In this document: positions 34,243 to 43,144 of the stretch, in pieces
How positions within the stretch are numbered: position 1 is the stretch's first letter
Layout of the letters: each line of letters begins with the position of its first letter
Assembly: GCF_000974485.1 (NCBI RefSeq)
Contig: NZ_BBOM01000007.1
Coordinates: 1-64,000, forward strand
DNA length: 64,000 nt
Source of the DNA: Streptomyces sp. NBRC 109706
GTDB lineage: Bacteria > Actinomycetota > Actinomycetes > Streptomycetales > Streptomycetaceae
Direction: 5' to 3'
Position numbers and translations under genes: made by a program
The notes under the pieces: model-generated
The model's input: only the letters and a program-made list of their open reading frames with translations
Told to the model about the DNA's origin: nothing
The model's database searches: none

Positions 34243-35643
34243 TCACGCCCCTCCCGTGTGCACCTGGAAGGCGGCGCGCCGCACCCGTTTGGCCACCGTC
34301 TGGTCCGGGTGGACCGCCGAGAGCGCCAGCAGCACCTGCACCGTGCGGGGATGGCCACACGTTCGGATCTCGTCCACCAGTTCGCCGACGGTCGGCTGCG
34401 GAGCGGTGTCCAGATGGTCGAGCAACAGCCGTTCGGCGCCGTGTTCCTGGGCGGCCGACGCGGTGTCCACCCAGAGCCAGGTGGCCTCGGCGCGGGTGAG
34501 CACGCCGAGCGGCGACTCGGCGGCGTCCCTGGGGTCGCCCCCCTCGTGGTCGGCGAGCCAGAGCAGCGCGTAGGGGCGCAGACCCGGCTCGTCGACCACC
34601 GCACGCACCGCGTCCAGCGCGGGGGCGCCCACCACCCGGAGCGCCTGGAAGGCGAGCCCCCGGATCAGCGCGTCCTCCCCCCGGGCGGCGGCCAGCAGTT
34701 CGTCGACGGCCGGCGCGGTGGGGCGCACGGCCAGCCAGGCGCGGTACTCGGCCCTGGCCGGTCCCGGCGTCAGATTGGCGCAGCCGCGCAGCATGGCGAC
34801 GGCGGACTGTTCGATGTTGCCGGCCGGGCTCTGCGCGGCGACGCAGATCTGTTCCAGCTTGGTCCACATCGCCCAGCTGCCCAGATCGGTGAGCCGGGCG
34901 CGGGCCGGGCGGTCGCCCTTGGCGTGCAGGGTGAGCGCGCCGACCGCGGCGAGCGCGTCCAGCGCCCAGCCCAGCAGCCGCACCCGTTCCGCCGTGGTCG
35001 CCGGGTCCTCGTCCGGCACCGGCGCCTCGGCCTGGGCGCCTTCCTGGCCCTCGGAGCGCAGCTCGGCCACCCGGCGGCGCATCAGGTCGATGAGGCCGGC
35101 GGCGGTGACCGGACCCTCGGAGAGCCGCATCACGGACAGGAGTTGGGGCATGGCCGCGACCACGTCGGTGACCAGGGAGGGGTCGGCGTCCGAAGGGGCC
35201 GGCCTGGCCAGGCACCAGGCGTCGAAGAGCGCGACCCAGCCGCGCAGCGCGGCGGTGTCGTCGCGCTCCCAGGCGCGCAGCCGCCAACCGGAGCGGACGG
35301 TGCCGGGGCGGCCGTCCCCGTCGCCGTCGATCTCCAGCAGGCCGGCCAGTCGCGCCCGGCTCCAGTTCTCGCGCAGCTCGGCGCGGCTCATGCCCAGTTC
35401 GTCGGCGGCCGGGGCGCCGGCCTGTTCGGGCGAGACGCCGGCGCGTCGCGCCCAGTGCGCCACCCGGACCGCGTCGGCGAGCAGGCTCCTCGCCTGGCGG
35501 GCCAGCTGGTCGGGTGGCAGCACGCCTTTGGGCGGTCTGGGGTTACGTCTGCGCTCGGCCGTGCGGCGCTGAACCTGCGTTCGTTGCGCGGGAGTCTGCG
35601 GGACGAGTCGCAACCGGGGCTCACGCGGAGTTCGGGACGTCAC
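34243..35643 (-). CDS. hypothetical protein, large helical, possibly HTH-containing
   Basis: The 466-residue protein starts with a basic region (TPREPRLRLVPQTPAQRTQVQ, residues 3-35) and continues with winged-helix-like segments (ADELGMSRAELRENWSRARLAGLLE; LDALAAVGALTLHAKGDRPA) and an Ala/Leu helical-repeat C terminus. GTG 35643 with GGAGAA upstream; TTG 35679 possible. Streptomycete orthologues exist in my memory without function. Confidence 0.7.
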   Translation of the reverse strand: MTSRTPREPRLRLVPQTPAQRTQVQRRTAERRRNPRPPKGVLPPDQLARQARSLLADAVRVAHWARRAGVSPEQAGAPAADELGMSRAELRENWSRARLAGLLEIDGDGDGRPGTVRSGWRLRAWERDDTAALRGWVALFDAWCLARPAPSDADPSLVTDVVAAMPQLLSVMRLSEGPVTAAGLIDLMRRRVAELRSEGQEGAQAEAPVPDEDPATTAERVRLLGWALDALAAVGALTLHAKGDRPARARLTDLGSWAMWTKLEQICVAAQSPAGNIEQSAVAMLRGCANLTPGPARAEYRAWLAVRPTAPAVDELLAAARGEDALIRGLAFQALRVVGAPALDAVRAVVDEPGLRPYALLWLADHEGGDPRDAAESPLGVLTRAEATWLWVDTASAAQEHGAERLLLDHLDTAPQPTVGELVDEIRTCGHPRTVQVLLALSAVHPDQTVAKRVRRAAFQVHTGGA

Positions 35644-35743
35644 CCGAGCAGTTTCTCCGCTCGGACCGTCAAAGCCCAAACCCCGCGTACAGAGGCGTAG
35701 ATGAGCCGGGCGCCGGCGGGGCGCGCGCGGGGGTGGTGGCGTC

Positions 35744-36880
35744 TCACATCAGGGGCGTGAGAAAGCGCCGCAGCGCCTCCTCGTAGCCGTCCGGGTCGGC
35801 GTTCCACATCGCGGCGTGCTGCGCCTGGGCGACGGTGTGCAGGACGACGTTGCGCTCGTGCCGGCCGGCGAGTTCGCGGGAGGCGGCGAACGGCGCGATG
35901 GTGTCGTCGGGGCCGTGGACCAGCAACATCGGCGGTGGCGCGCCCCGTTCGCCGGGGGGCGGCACGGGCGGCGGGTCGGCGGGGGCGCCGCCGCGCTGGG
36001 CGGCGGCCACGGCCCAGGGCCGCAGCACGGCGGGCACGCCGCGCCGCACGGCCATGGCGCGCAGCGTGGCGGTGGGCCACAGCACCGGGGAGTCCAGCAC
36101 CAGGCCCGCCACCTGGCGGTGCAGCGGGGAGTGGGTGGCGGTGTGCAGCGCCATGGTCGCCCCGGTCGACCAGCCGAAGAGCACCACCCGGCGTGCGCCG
36201 GCGCGCACCGCGAAGCGCAGCGCGGCCTCGGCGTCCCGCCACTCCCCCGCGCCCAGCCGGTACGCCCGTTCCGCGCGCCGGGGCGCGCCGGGGTCGCCCC
36301 GGAAGGCGGGCAGCAGCACGGGAAAGCGGAGCCGCTGGAGGAACGGCAAAACGTTCAGCGGCAGTTCACGGGTGGCGCCCAGGCCGTGCAGGGCGATGAT
36401 CCAGGTGTCGCGGGGCCCCGGCACCAGCCAGGCCGGCAGCCGGACCGAGCCGTGCGGCAGTTCGACATCGGTGTGCTCGATGCCCAGCGCCGAGCGCGGC
36501 GTGCCGGTGTACAGCTGTGGGGTGAGCCCGACGGAGCTGCCGGTCGGGAGCCGCCCGGGCCCGACGCCGATCAGCTGCCGCACCACGGTGTCGGGGCTGC
36601 CGGCCACGTCCAGCGGGGAGCCGACCACGGCGCTGCCGGAGCGGCCGGTGAGCCGGTAGGTGCCGGGGCGCAGCGCGTGGGTGGAGCGGGTGAGGGTGAG
36701 GGTGTCGGCGGTGCTCCCGTGCACCGTGAACCGGATGCCGGCGAAGCCGGCCGGCCGCCCGCCGCCGGCCGCGCCCAGCGCCGTGCCGCTGGCCCATCGC
36801 CCCGCCAGGGCCGTGGCCAGGCCCGTGCCGGCCGCCAACACCGTGCTGGCGGCCACTGCCGCCGTGATCCGCCGCCGCAT
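35744..36880 (-). CDS. alpha/beta hydrolase, membrane-anchored or exported
   Basis: The 378-residue protein has an N-terminal hydrophobic segment (ITAAVAASTVLAAGTGLATALA), then an extracellular domain and an alpha/beta hydrolase fold with WIIALHGLGATRELPLNVLP (oxyanion), nucleophile elbow VVLFGWSTGATMALHTATHS (GxSxG variant GWSTG), Asp in MLLVHGPDDTIAPF and a C-terminal His. Start ATG 36880 or ATG 36892 cannot be separated. Substrate unknown. Lies 62 bases after the aldolase gene on the same strand. Confidence 0.82.
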   Translation of the reverse strand: MRRRITAAVAASTVLAAGTGLATALAGRWASGTALGAAGGGRPAGFAGIRFTVHGSTADTLTLTRSTHALRPGTYRLTGRSGSAVVGSPLDVAGSPDTVVRQLIGVGPGRLPTGSSVGLTPQLYTGTPRSALGIEHTDVELPHGSVRLPAWLVPGPRDTWIIALHGLGATRELPLNVLPFLQRLRFPVLLPAFRGDPGAPRRAERAYRLGAGEWRDAEAALRFAVRAGARRVVLFGWSTGATMALHTATHSPLHRQVAGLVLDSPVLWPTATLRAMAVRRGVPAVLRPWAVAAAQRGGAPADPPPVPPPGERGAPPPMLLVHGPDDTIAPFAASRELAGRHERNVVLHTVAQAQHAAMWNADPDGYEEALRRFLTPLM

Positions 36881-36942
36881 GTCCCCCAGCATGGGCGCGG
36901 AAGCGGCGGACGGCCACCGCACCGCGCCGGAACGGGTCGCCG

Positions 36943-37680
36943 CTACCTCCGCTCGGGGTTGCCGTAGTCGCGGAGGCGTTCGGCCACCTCGGCCAGTTGG
37001 TCCCGGGTGAGCAGGGTCGGCTCGCGCCCGGGTATGGCGGCGGCGGCCAGCCAGACCCGGCACATCCACTCCAGCTGCGCCGTGTGGTCCATCGCCTGCC
37101 GCAGGTCGCGGCCGTGGGCCAGGGTGCCGTGGTTGCGCAGCAGGCAGGCGTCGCGGCCCGCGAGTGCGGCCGTCGCCGCCTCGGCCAGCTCGGGCGAGCC
37201 ATAGGTGGCGTAGTCGGCGACCCGGATCGGGCCGCCCATGGCGGCGGCCATGTAGTGGATCAGCGGCACCTCGTCCACCAGCGTGGAGACGGCGGTGGCG
37301 TGGGTCGCGTGGGTGTGCACCACGGCGCGCGCCCGGGTCTCGCGGTAGACCGCGAGGTGGAGCGGCAGTTCGCTGGTGGGTTTGAGGGTGCCGGCCAGCC
37401 GGCGGCCCCGGAGGTCGACGGCCAGCAGATCGGCCGGTCGGAGTTGGTCGTAGGGCACTCCGCTCGGTGTGACGAGGATCGCGTCCCCGACGCGGACGGA
37501 GAGGTTGCCCGAGGTGCCGACGACCAGGCCGTCGTCCACCGTCTGCCGGGCCGCGGCGGTCAGGTCGCGCCAGGCGGTGCGCCAGGACGCGGGGGGACGG
37601 ACGGCTTCCGCCGAACGACCCGCGGAGCGACCTGTCCAAAAAAGGAGCGAAGCAACAGCGTTACGCCGCCGTTCATTCAT
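36943..37680 (-). CDS. class II aldolase/adducin family protein
   Basis: The 245-residue protein belongs to the FucA/AraD class: DGLVVGTSGNLSVRVGDAIL, substrate/zinc segment TSELPLHLAVYRE, zinc His pair AVVHTHATHATAVS, and RNHGTLAHGRDLRQAMDHTA. A probable sugar-phosphate aldolase or epimerase; substrate unknown. ATG 37680 lies inside a PHO-like box shared with the divergent phosphate transporter. Confidence 0.9.
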   Translation of the reverse strand: MNERRRNAVASLLFWTGRSAGRSAEAVRPPASWRTAWRDLTAAARQTVDDGLVVGTSGNLSVRVGDAILVTPSGVPYDQLRPADLLAVDLRGRRLAGTLKPTSELPLHLAVYRETRARAVVHTHATHATAVSTLVDEVPLIHYMAAAMGGPIRVADYATYGSPELAEAATAALAGRDACLLRNHGTLAHGRDLRQAMDHTAQLEWMCRVWLAAAAIPGREPTLLTRDQLAEVAERLRDYGNPERR

Positions 37681-37696
37681 CTTCCGTTCACCTATT
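37675..37696. promoter_or_regulatory. PHO-box-like repeat upstream of pit gene
   Basis: ATTCATCTTCC then GTTCACCTATT, two 11-base units, match the streptomycete PhoP half-site GTTCACC with its 11-base period. A further GTTCATTC precedes at 37671. The site lies in the 69-base divergent spacer and overlaps the aldolase start codon. Confidence 0.5.
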
Positions 37697-37749
37697 CACC
37701 CTACGTTAACGTCGCTTGATCCCCACCCCGCCGAACGATTGTCCGGTAC

Positions 37750-39108
37750 ATGGAACACTTCACGCTGTTGATCGCAATCGTGATCGTCACGGCTTTGGCG
37801 TTCGACTTCACCAACGGCTTCCACGACACGGCCAACGCGATGGCCACCACCATCTCGACCGGGGCGATGAAACCCAAGCCCGCGGTGGCGATGTCGGCGA
37901 CACTGAACCTCGTCGGTGCCTTTCTGTCCGTAGAGGTGGCGAGAACCATCTCCGGCGGCATCATCGACGAGGAGGCGGGCATCAAGCCCGAAGTGATCTT
38001 CGCCGGCCTGGTCGGCGCCATCGTGTGGAACCTGCTCACCTGGCTCGCCGGTCTCCCCTCCAGCTCGTCCCACGCGCTCTTCGGCGGCCTGATCGGGGCC
38101 ACCGCCGCCTCGGTCGGCTTCGGCGGGATCAACGGGGACGCGGTCATCACCAAGGTGGTCATACCCGCGGTGGCCGCCCCCCTGGTGGCCGGCTTCGCCG
38201 CGATGATGGCCACCAGGCTGACCTATCGCATCACCCGGGGCGCCGACGAGAAGGCGACGTCCAAGGGGTACCGGACGGGGCAGATCGCCTCCGCCGCCCT
38301 GGTCTCGCTGGCGCACGGCACCAACGACGCGCAGAAGACCATGGGCGTGATGACCCTGGCGCTGATCGCCGGCGGTTCGCTGGCCCCCAACTCCGATCCG
38401 CCGCTGTGGGTGATCACCTCGGCCGGTGTGGCGATCGCGCTCGGCACCTACCTGGGCGGCTGGCGGATCATCCGCACCATGGGCAAGGGCCTCACCGACA
38501 TCCGGCCGCCGCAGGGCTTCGCCGCCCAGACCAGCGCGGCGACCACCATTCTGGCCTCCTCCCACATGGGCTTCGCGCTCTCCACCACCCAGGTCTGCTC
38601 GGGCGCGGTGACCGGCTCGGGCCTCGGCCGGCGCGGCGGCGTGGTGCGCTGGAACACGGTCTCCCGGATGGTGGCCGCCTGGCTGCTGACGCTGCCGGCC
38701 GCCGGTCTGGTCGGTGCGTTGAGCGCGGTGATCGCGGAACGCGGCGACTGGGGCGTGGCCGTGGTGGCGGTGCTGCTGGTGGCGTCCAGCCTGGTGATCT
38801 GGATGCTGTCGCGCCGCAAGCCGGTCGACCACTCCAACGTGAACGCCGACGACACCCCCTCCGACAACGCCTCCGCCGCCCCGGAGCCGGTCGCCGCCGG
38901 GACCGGTATGAACAGCGTGAACGACGTGAACGGCACGGGAACGAACGGGGAGCCGGAGCCGGTGATCATCTCCGTCCGCACCCCGGCATCGGCCCCGTCG
39001 CCGGCGTCCGGCGCTCCGGCCGAGGGCGATCCGCCGGCCGAGCCGTCGGCGACAGCCGCTCCCGCCGCGACCCCAGCCCCCGACCGGTCCACCCCGACCG
39101 TCTCCTAG
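37750..39108 (+). CDS. low-affinity inorganic phosphate transporter, Pit family
   Basis: The 452-residue protein has about 10-11 membrane segments and both PiT signature repeats: FTNGFHDTANAMATTISTGA (residues 20-39) and SLAHGTNDAQKTMGVMTLAL (about 191-210). A long Pro/Ala-rich hydrophilic tail (from about 360) is unusual in E. coli Pit but common in streptomycetes. Cotranscribed with the small downstream membrane gene. ATG 37750. Confidence 0.95.
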   Translation: MEHFTLLIAIVIVTALAFDFTNGFHDTANAMATTISTGAMKPKPAVAMSATLNLVGAFLSVEVARTISGGIIDEEAGIKPEVIFAGLVGAIVWNLLTWLAGLPSSSSHALFGGLIGATAASVGFGGINGDAVITKVVIPAVAAPLVAGFAAMMATRLTYRITRGADEKATSKGYRTGQIASAALVSLAHGTNDAQKTMGVMTLALIAGGSLAPNSDPPLWVITSAGVAIALGTYLGGWRIIRTMGKGLTDIRPPQGFAAQTSAATTILASSHMGFALSTTQVCSGAVTGSGLGRRGGVVRWNTVSRMVAAWLLTLPAAGLVGALSAVIAERGDWGVAVVAVLLVASSLVIWMLSRRKPVDHSNVNADDTPSDNASAAPEPVAAGTGMNSVNDVNGTGTNGEPEPVIISVRTPASAPSPASGAPAEGDPPAEPSATAAPAATPAPDRSTPTVS

Positions 39109-39135
39109 CCGAGCGAGCAGAGGAATCCGAATCCG

Positions 39136-39330
39136 ATGAACATCGAATGGGATGTGCTGGGCCAGGTCATCGTGGTCTCGGTGCTGCTGACCCTGGCGTT
39201 GGTCGGCCTGTTCTCGCTGGGCATCCGGGCGGGCGGTGCCAGGACACGTTCCTCCCGGCCCGCCGGCTATCTGTCCTTCGCCCTCTGCGCCGCCGCGGTC
39301 GGCTACGGCATCTGGATCATCGCGGTCTGA
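39136..39330 (+). CDS. small two-helix membrane protein behind pit
   Basis: The 64-residue protein has two membrane helices (VIVVSVLLTLALVGLFSLGI and YLSFALCAAAVGYGIWII). ATG 39136 is 27 bases after the Pit stop with GAGG upstream, so probably translated from the same mRNA. A strong terminator follows. Probably a Pit accessory, but that is only context. Confidence 0.78.
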   Translation: MNIEWDVLGQVIVVSVLLTLALVGLFSLGIRAGGARTRSSRPAGYLSFALCAAAVGYGIWIIAV

Positions 39331-39361
39331 GCGAGGACCGAAAGCGCCGCGCACGCGGCAG

Positions 39362-39406
39362 ACGGCGGGCCCCGGACTCGTGTGGGAGGAGTCCGGGGCC
39401 CGCCGT
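39362..39406. terminator. bidirectional terminator
   Basis: Perfect 18-bp stem (39362-39379 with 39389-39406), 9-base loop, followed by TTTCG, between the convergent pit operon and the anchored-protein gene. Confidence 0.85.
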
Positions 39407-39442
39407 TTCGACGGGCGCGCCGTACCAGGTCCGCCGGGTCGG

Positions 39443-40378
39443 TCAGGCGTTCCGGCCGGCTGCCGTCCGGCGGCGGGCGACCAGCACGGTGCCGGCGCCC
39501 AGGGCCAGCAGCACGGCCGCGCCGCCGATCACATAGGGCGTGTGCGAGCCGCCGCCGGTCTGCGCCAGGTCGGTGGTGGGCTCGTCCCGCTCGTCCCAGC
39601 TCTGCGGCTCCGGCCCCTCGGGCGCCGGCTCCTCGGCGGTCTCCTCGGCCACCGGCGTGACACACGCGGCCTCGGCCAGGGTCACCTGGCCGGTGACGGT
39701 GGCCACGTTGAGGTCCAACGGGTTGACCTCGACGTTCAGATCGAGCGCGGTGGCCGCCGCCGAGGTGGCGTCCGTGCGGCGCTCCGAAAGGGTGAGGGTG
39801 ACCTGGCCGACGCCGGGCACATCGACCTCGGTCCGCCCCTCGGAGGTCAGGGCCACCTCCTGGCCCAGGACGCTGACGGCCGCCGGCATGGTGGTCTCGG
39901 CGACCGGCTCCTCCCCCACGGCGCAGTGCGCCCGGGCGCTGATCACGTCCAGCTCGACCAGCGGCAGGGCGCTCAGCCCCGGGAGTTGGACGGCGGCGTC
40001 GGTGAGCGAGGACTCGGCGTGCGCCGCGGTGTCAGCGACCTCGGCCGTGGAGCCGGCGACCTCGGCGCGCAGCACCTCGAACGGCTGGCCGTCGTCGACC
40101 CCGTCGAGGGTCGCGGTGAGCAGCGTCTCGTCGGCGTGCTCGCCGTCGGTGGTGGCGTCGACCTCGTTGAGCACCACGGTCAGCGGCAGCGAGACGCCTC
40201 CGTTCAGCAGCGAGACCTCCAGTGCCGTACGCAGCACCGTGGCGCTCGCCGAGCCCGATCGTTCCTGGTCAGCGCCCTCGTCGGCGCTGGCAGGCACGGT
40301 GCCGGCGGCGGCCAGCAGGGCGCTGCCGGCGATGGCCAGGGCAGCGGAGACGGGCCGCCGGAAGGCAGAGTTGTACAC
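39443..40378 (-). CDS. cell-wall-anchored secreted protein with LAQTG sorting signal
   Basis: The 311-residue exported protein has a signal peptide (about 1-32), a beta-rich ectodomain (SATVLRTALEVSLLNGGVSL, VTLTLSERRTDATSAAATAL) and a sortase-type tail: LAQTG, membrane helix (VIGGAAVLLALGAGTVLVA), RRR. LAxTG is the sorting motif preferred by class E sortases of Streptomyces. Matches the SCO1860-like family as I recall. GTG 40378. Terminator follows. Function unknown. Confidence 0.85.
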   Translation of the reverse strand: MYNSAFRRPVSAALAIAGSALLAAAGTVPASADEGADQERSGSASATVLRTALEVSLLNGGVSLPLTVVLNEVDATTDGEHADETLLTATLDGVDDGQPFEVLRAEVAGSTAEVADTAAHAESSLTDAAVQLPGLSALPLVELDVISARAHCAVGEEPVAETTMPAAVSVLGQEVALTSEGRTEVDVPGVGQVTLTLSERRTDATSAAATALDLNVEVNPLDLNVATVTGQVTLAEAACVTPVAEETAEEPAPEGPEPQSWDERDEPTTDLAQTGGGSHTPYVIGGAAVLLALGAGTVLVARRRTAAGRNA

Positions 40379-40572
40379 GGGTGAGAACCCCCACGAGATG
40401 GTGAACGCCGCCGCCGTGCGGAAGGGACATCGGCACGGCGGCGACCGGGACCACGCCATCTTTGGTGCTGAAACGGGTGCCCGGGGGTGATCACGCGTCG
40501 CTTCACCCATACGGGGGAAGCGGGCCCGCACGGGCGTTCAACGCGCGGACGGCCGGCCGGGGCGCGAGCGCT

Positions 40573-41682
40573 TCAGGCCACCGGGCGTCCGCGCAGCAAC
40601 ACCGCCCGGGGGCGGGCCAGTTCGGTGAGGTCGGCGCGCGGGTCGGCGGCGTAGACGACCAGGTCGGCGGGGGCGCCCTCGGTCAGTGCCGGCCGGCCGA
40701 GCCATTCCCTGGCCGCCCAGGTGGCGGCCGAGAGCGCGGCCGACGGCGGCAGTCCCGCCCGGGTCAGCTCGACCACCTCGCGCGCGATCAGCCCGTGCGG
40801 CAGCGAGCCGCCGGCGTCCGTGCCGGCGAACACCGGGATGCCGGCGTCCCAGGCGGCACCGACCGTGGCGTAGCGGCGCCGGTGCAACCGGCGCATATGC
40901 GCGGCCCAGTCCGGGTAACGCCGCTCCCCGCCGGCCGCGAGTTCGGGGAAGGTGTCGATGTTGACCAGCGTGGGCACGATGGCGACGCCCCGCTCGGCGA
41001 AGAGCGGGATGGTGTCCTCGGTGAGTCCGGTGGCGTGCTCGACGCAGTCGATGCCGGCCTCGACGAGATCGCGCAGCGATTCCTCGGCGAAGCAGTGGGC
41101 GGTCACCCGGGCGCCCTCCCGGTGCGCGGCGGCGATGGCGGCGCGCAGCGCCTCGGCCGGCCAGCAGGCCGCCAGATCGCCGCGTTCGCGGTCGATCCAG
41201 TCGCCGACCAGCTTCACCCAGCCGTCGCCGCGCCTGGCCTCCCGCCGGACATACGCGGCGAGTTGGTCGGGCTCGACCTCGTGCGCGTAGTTGCGGATAT
41301 AGCGGCGGGTGCGGGCGATATGGCGGCCGGCCCTGATGATCCGGGGCAGATCGTCGCGGTCGTCGATCCAGCGGGTGTCGGCGGGCGAGCCCGCGTCGCG
41401 CAACAGCAGCACGCCGGCGTCGCGTTCGGTGGCGGCCTGCGCCTCGGAGGTGGCGTCGTCCACGGCGCCCTCGGGGCCGAGGCCGACATGGCAGTGGGCG
41501 TCCACCAGTCCCGGCAGGGCGTAGCCGCGCACGGTGGTGACGGCCCGTCCCGAGGCGGGCGGGGTGAGGCTGATCCGCCCGTCGATCACCCAGATCTCGT
41601 CCAGGACCTCGCCCTCGTCCCGGGCCGCTCCCCGGCCGGCCAGCACCCGGCCGGCCACATGGATCACCTGGCTCTCGGTCAT
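40573..41682 (-). CDS. amidohydrolase family protein
   Basis: The 369-residue metal-dependent hydrolase has the N-terminal metal motif PGLVDAHCHVGL (HxH), further ligands at GARVTAHCFAEE and DCVEHATGLT, and GTDAGGSLPHG (Asp). Start ATG 41682 (MTESQVIHVAGRVLAG) follows GGGAG. Ligand spacing resembles imidazolonepropionase- or dipeptidase-like amidohydrolases; substrate unknown. Confidence 0.88.
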   Translation of the reverse strand: MTESQVIHVAGRVLAGRGAARDEGEVLDEIWVIDGRISLTPPASGRAVTTVRGYALPGLVDAHCHVGLGPEGAVDDATSEAQAATERDAGVLLLRDAGSPADTRWIDDRDDLPRIIRAGRHIARTRRYIRNYAHEVEPDQLAAYVRREARRGDGWVKLVGDWIDRERGDLAACWPAEALRAAIAAAHREGARVTAHCFAEESLRDLVEAGIDCVEHATGLTEDTIPLFAERGVAIVPTLVNIDTFPELAAGGERRYPDWAAHMRRLHRRRYATVGAAWDAGIPVFAGTDAGGSLPHGLIAREVVELTRAGLPPSAALSAATWAAREWLGRPALTEGAPADLVVYAADPRADLTELARPRAVLLRGRPVA

Positions 41683-41847
41683 GGTGGCAAACTCCCGCAG
41701 CCGGTCGGTTCGTGAGCCTCGGCAGCCTACCGATCGCCTGCTACGCTCCCAACCGCCGGGGCTGAACGTGGATACGAACATCGCACGACCTGTCGAACAA
41801 GATGGTCGACAGCCACTCCAGGAGAGCCACAACCCGAGGAGGCCGGC

Positions 41848-42426
41848 GTGGCCAGCCCCAGCGAAGACTTCCACGCCTTCTTCGAGCGCCACCATGCCGA
41901 ACTGTCCCGACTGGCCTATCTGTTGCTCGGCGGCGACGGCGGCAGCGAGGGCGCCGACGATCTGGCGGCCGACGCGCTGCTGGCGATCTGGCACCGCTGG
42001 GACCGGGTCGCCTCCGCCGACCGGCCACTGGCCTACGCCCGTGGGGTGGTGGCCAATCTGGCCAGGTCCCAGATCCGCTCGCGGGTGCGGGAACGGCGGC
42101 GGGTGGCGCTGTTCTGGGCCCGCGCGGCGGAGACCGGCACCACCCAGGGACCCGATGTGCCGGCGGTGCTCGATGTGCGGGCCGCGCTCGCCAGACTGCC
42201 CTACCGCAAGCGCGCCTGTGTGGTGCTGCGGCACGCCTTCGACCTCTCCGAGCGGGAGACCGCGCGGACCCTGGCGATCTCGGTCGGTACCGTGAAGAGC
42301 CAGACCTCGCGCGGGCTGGCCGAGTTGCACCGGCTGCTGAGCGAGACCCAGGCCCGCGCCGACGGGGGCACCGGGGAGATGCTGCGCGCGCTGTCCAACG
42401 GTCCGCCCGAGCGCCGCGGCTGGTGA
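41848..42426 (+). CDS. ECF RNA polymerase sigma factor, SigE-type
   Basis: The 192-residue sigma factor has region 2 (about 10-75: FFERHHAELSRLAYLLLGGD, ALLAIWHRWDRV) and region 4 (about 120-175: LPYRKRACVVLRHAFDLSER, SVGTVKSQTSRGLAELHRLL). It has no C-terminal extension. GTG 41848 follows GAGGAGG. The next gene encodes a membrane protein likely to belong to its regulon or act as its anti-sigma; no ZAS zinc motif (HxxxCxxC) is present in that neighbour. Confidence 0.92.
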   Translation: MASPSEDFHAFFERHHAELSRLAYLLLGGDGGSEGADDLAADALLAIWHRWDRVASADRPLAYARGVVANLARSQIRSRVRERRRVALFWARAAETGTTQGPDVPAVLDVRAALARLPYRKRACVVLRHAFDLSERETARTLAISVGTVKSQTSRGLAELHRLLSETQARADGGTGEMLRALSNGPPERRGW

Positions 42427-42505
42427 ACGAAGCCCGCCGGCGCCCGCACGCGACCTCGACGCGGCGCGCGGACCGCCGGGAAGCCCGACCACGAAGAGGA
42501 CTCCG

Positions 42506-43144
42506 ATGGCCGACCGCCCCGACACCAGGGAGCTGCTGCGCGCCGCCTCCGCCGAGCACCGTCCCGACCGGGAGCGGATGCTGGCGCGCGTGCGGCACGG
42601 GATGGCCGCCCACCCGGCGGGCGAGCCGCATCGGCCGTCGCGACGTCCCCGGCTGCGGGTGGCCGGCGCCGTGCTGGCGCTGGGGTGTGTGCTCGGTCTG
42701 GCGCTGTTGACGGCGGGTTGGCTGCGCGACGACGGGCGGAGTTCGGATCCGGCGGGCGCGGGCCGGCCGGCGCTCTCCTCGTCGGGCGAGGTGGACCCGG
42801 GCAGCAACCCTTACTGGTCGCAGAGCAATGTCACGGTGGAAACCAGCCACCCGCTGACCTCGTTGACGGTGGAGCTGCGGGTGGTGGCCGAGGAGGGGAT
42901 GCGGCCCACCGGGGGGTGGCGCACGCTGCCGGGGGAGGATTTCACCCTCTCCGCCGCCAACGAGGGCGGTGACCTGGTGTTCCGTTGGGAGCTGCGGCCC
43001 GGGGCCGAAGTGCCGCCGGGGCGGCATGTCTTCGCCGGGCAGTACGACCACGACGAGGGGCCCCGGGATCCGGCGCTTGACCGCTACCGCGTGACGGGCG
43101 AGGGACCGGCCGGTCCGGTGACCGCGCGTGGTGGGTTCAGCTGA
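42506..43144 (+). CDS. membrane protein behind the sigma factor gene, possible anti-sigma
   Basis: The 212-residue protein has a basic cytoplasmic N-terminal part (RELLRAASAEHRPDRERMLA), one membrane helix (about residues 52-70, VAGAVLALGCVLGLALLTAG) and an exported beta-rich C-terminal domain (SNVTVETSHPLTSLTVELRV). Topology fits a non-ZAS membrane anti-sigma factor, but no sigma-binding motif is recognisable. ATG 42506, 79 bases after the sigma gene. Confidence 0.7.
   Translation: MADRPDTRELLRAASAEHRPDRERMLARVRHGMAAHPAGEPHRPSRRPRLRVAGAVLALGCVLGLALLTAGWLRDDGRSSDPAGAGRPALSSSGEVDPGSNPYWSQSNVTVETSHPLTSLTVELRVVAEEGMRPTGGWRTLPGEDFTLSAANEGGDLVFRWELRPGAEVPPGRHVFAGQYDHDEGPRDPALDRYRVTGEGPAGPVTARGGFS

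Noticed and set aside
34151..35287. 378-codon frame ending in MDILLLVH
   Set aside because: It is out of frame with and overlaps the better-supported 466-residue gene; only the last codons downstream of the TAGAAT element are considered as a leader peptide.
40409..40443. Riboswitch upstream of the LAQTG-protein gene
   Set aside because: An 11-bp hairpin is present (GCCGTGC-type arms), but I could not match the surrounding sequence to any riboswitch consensus.
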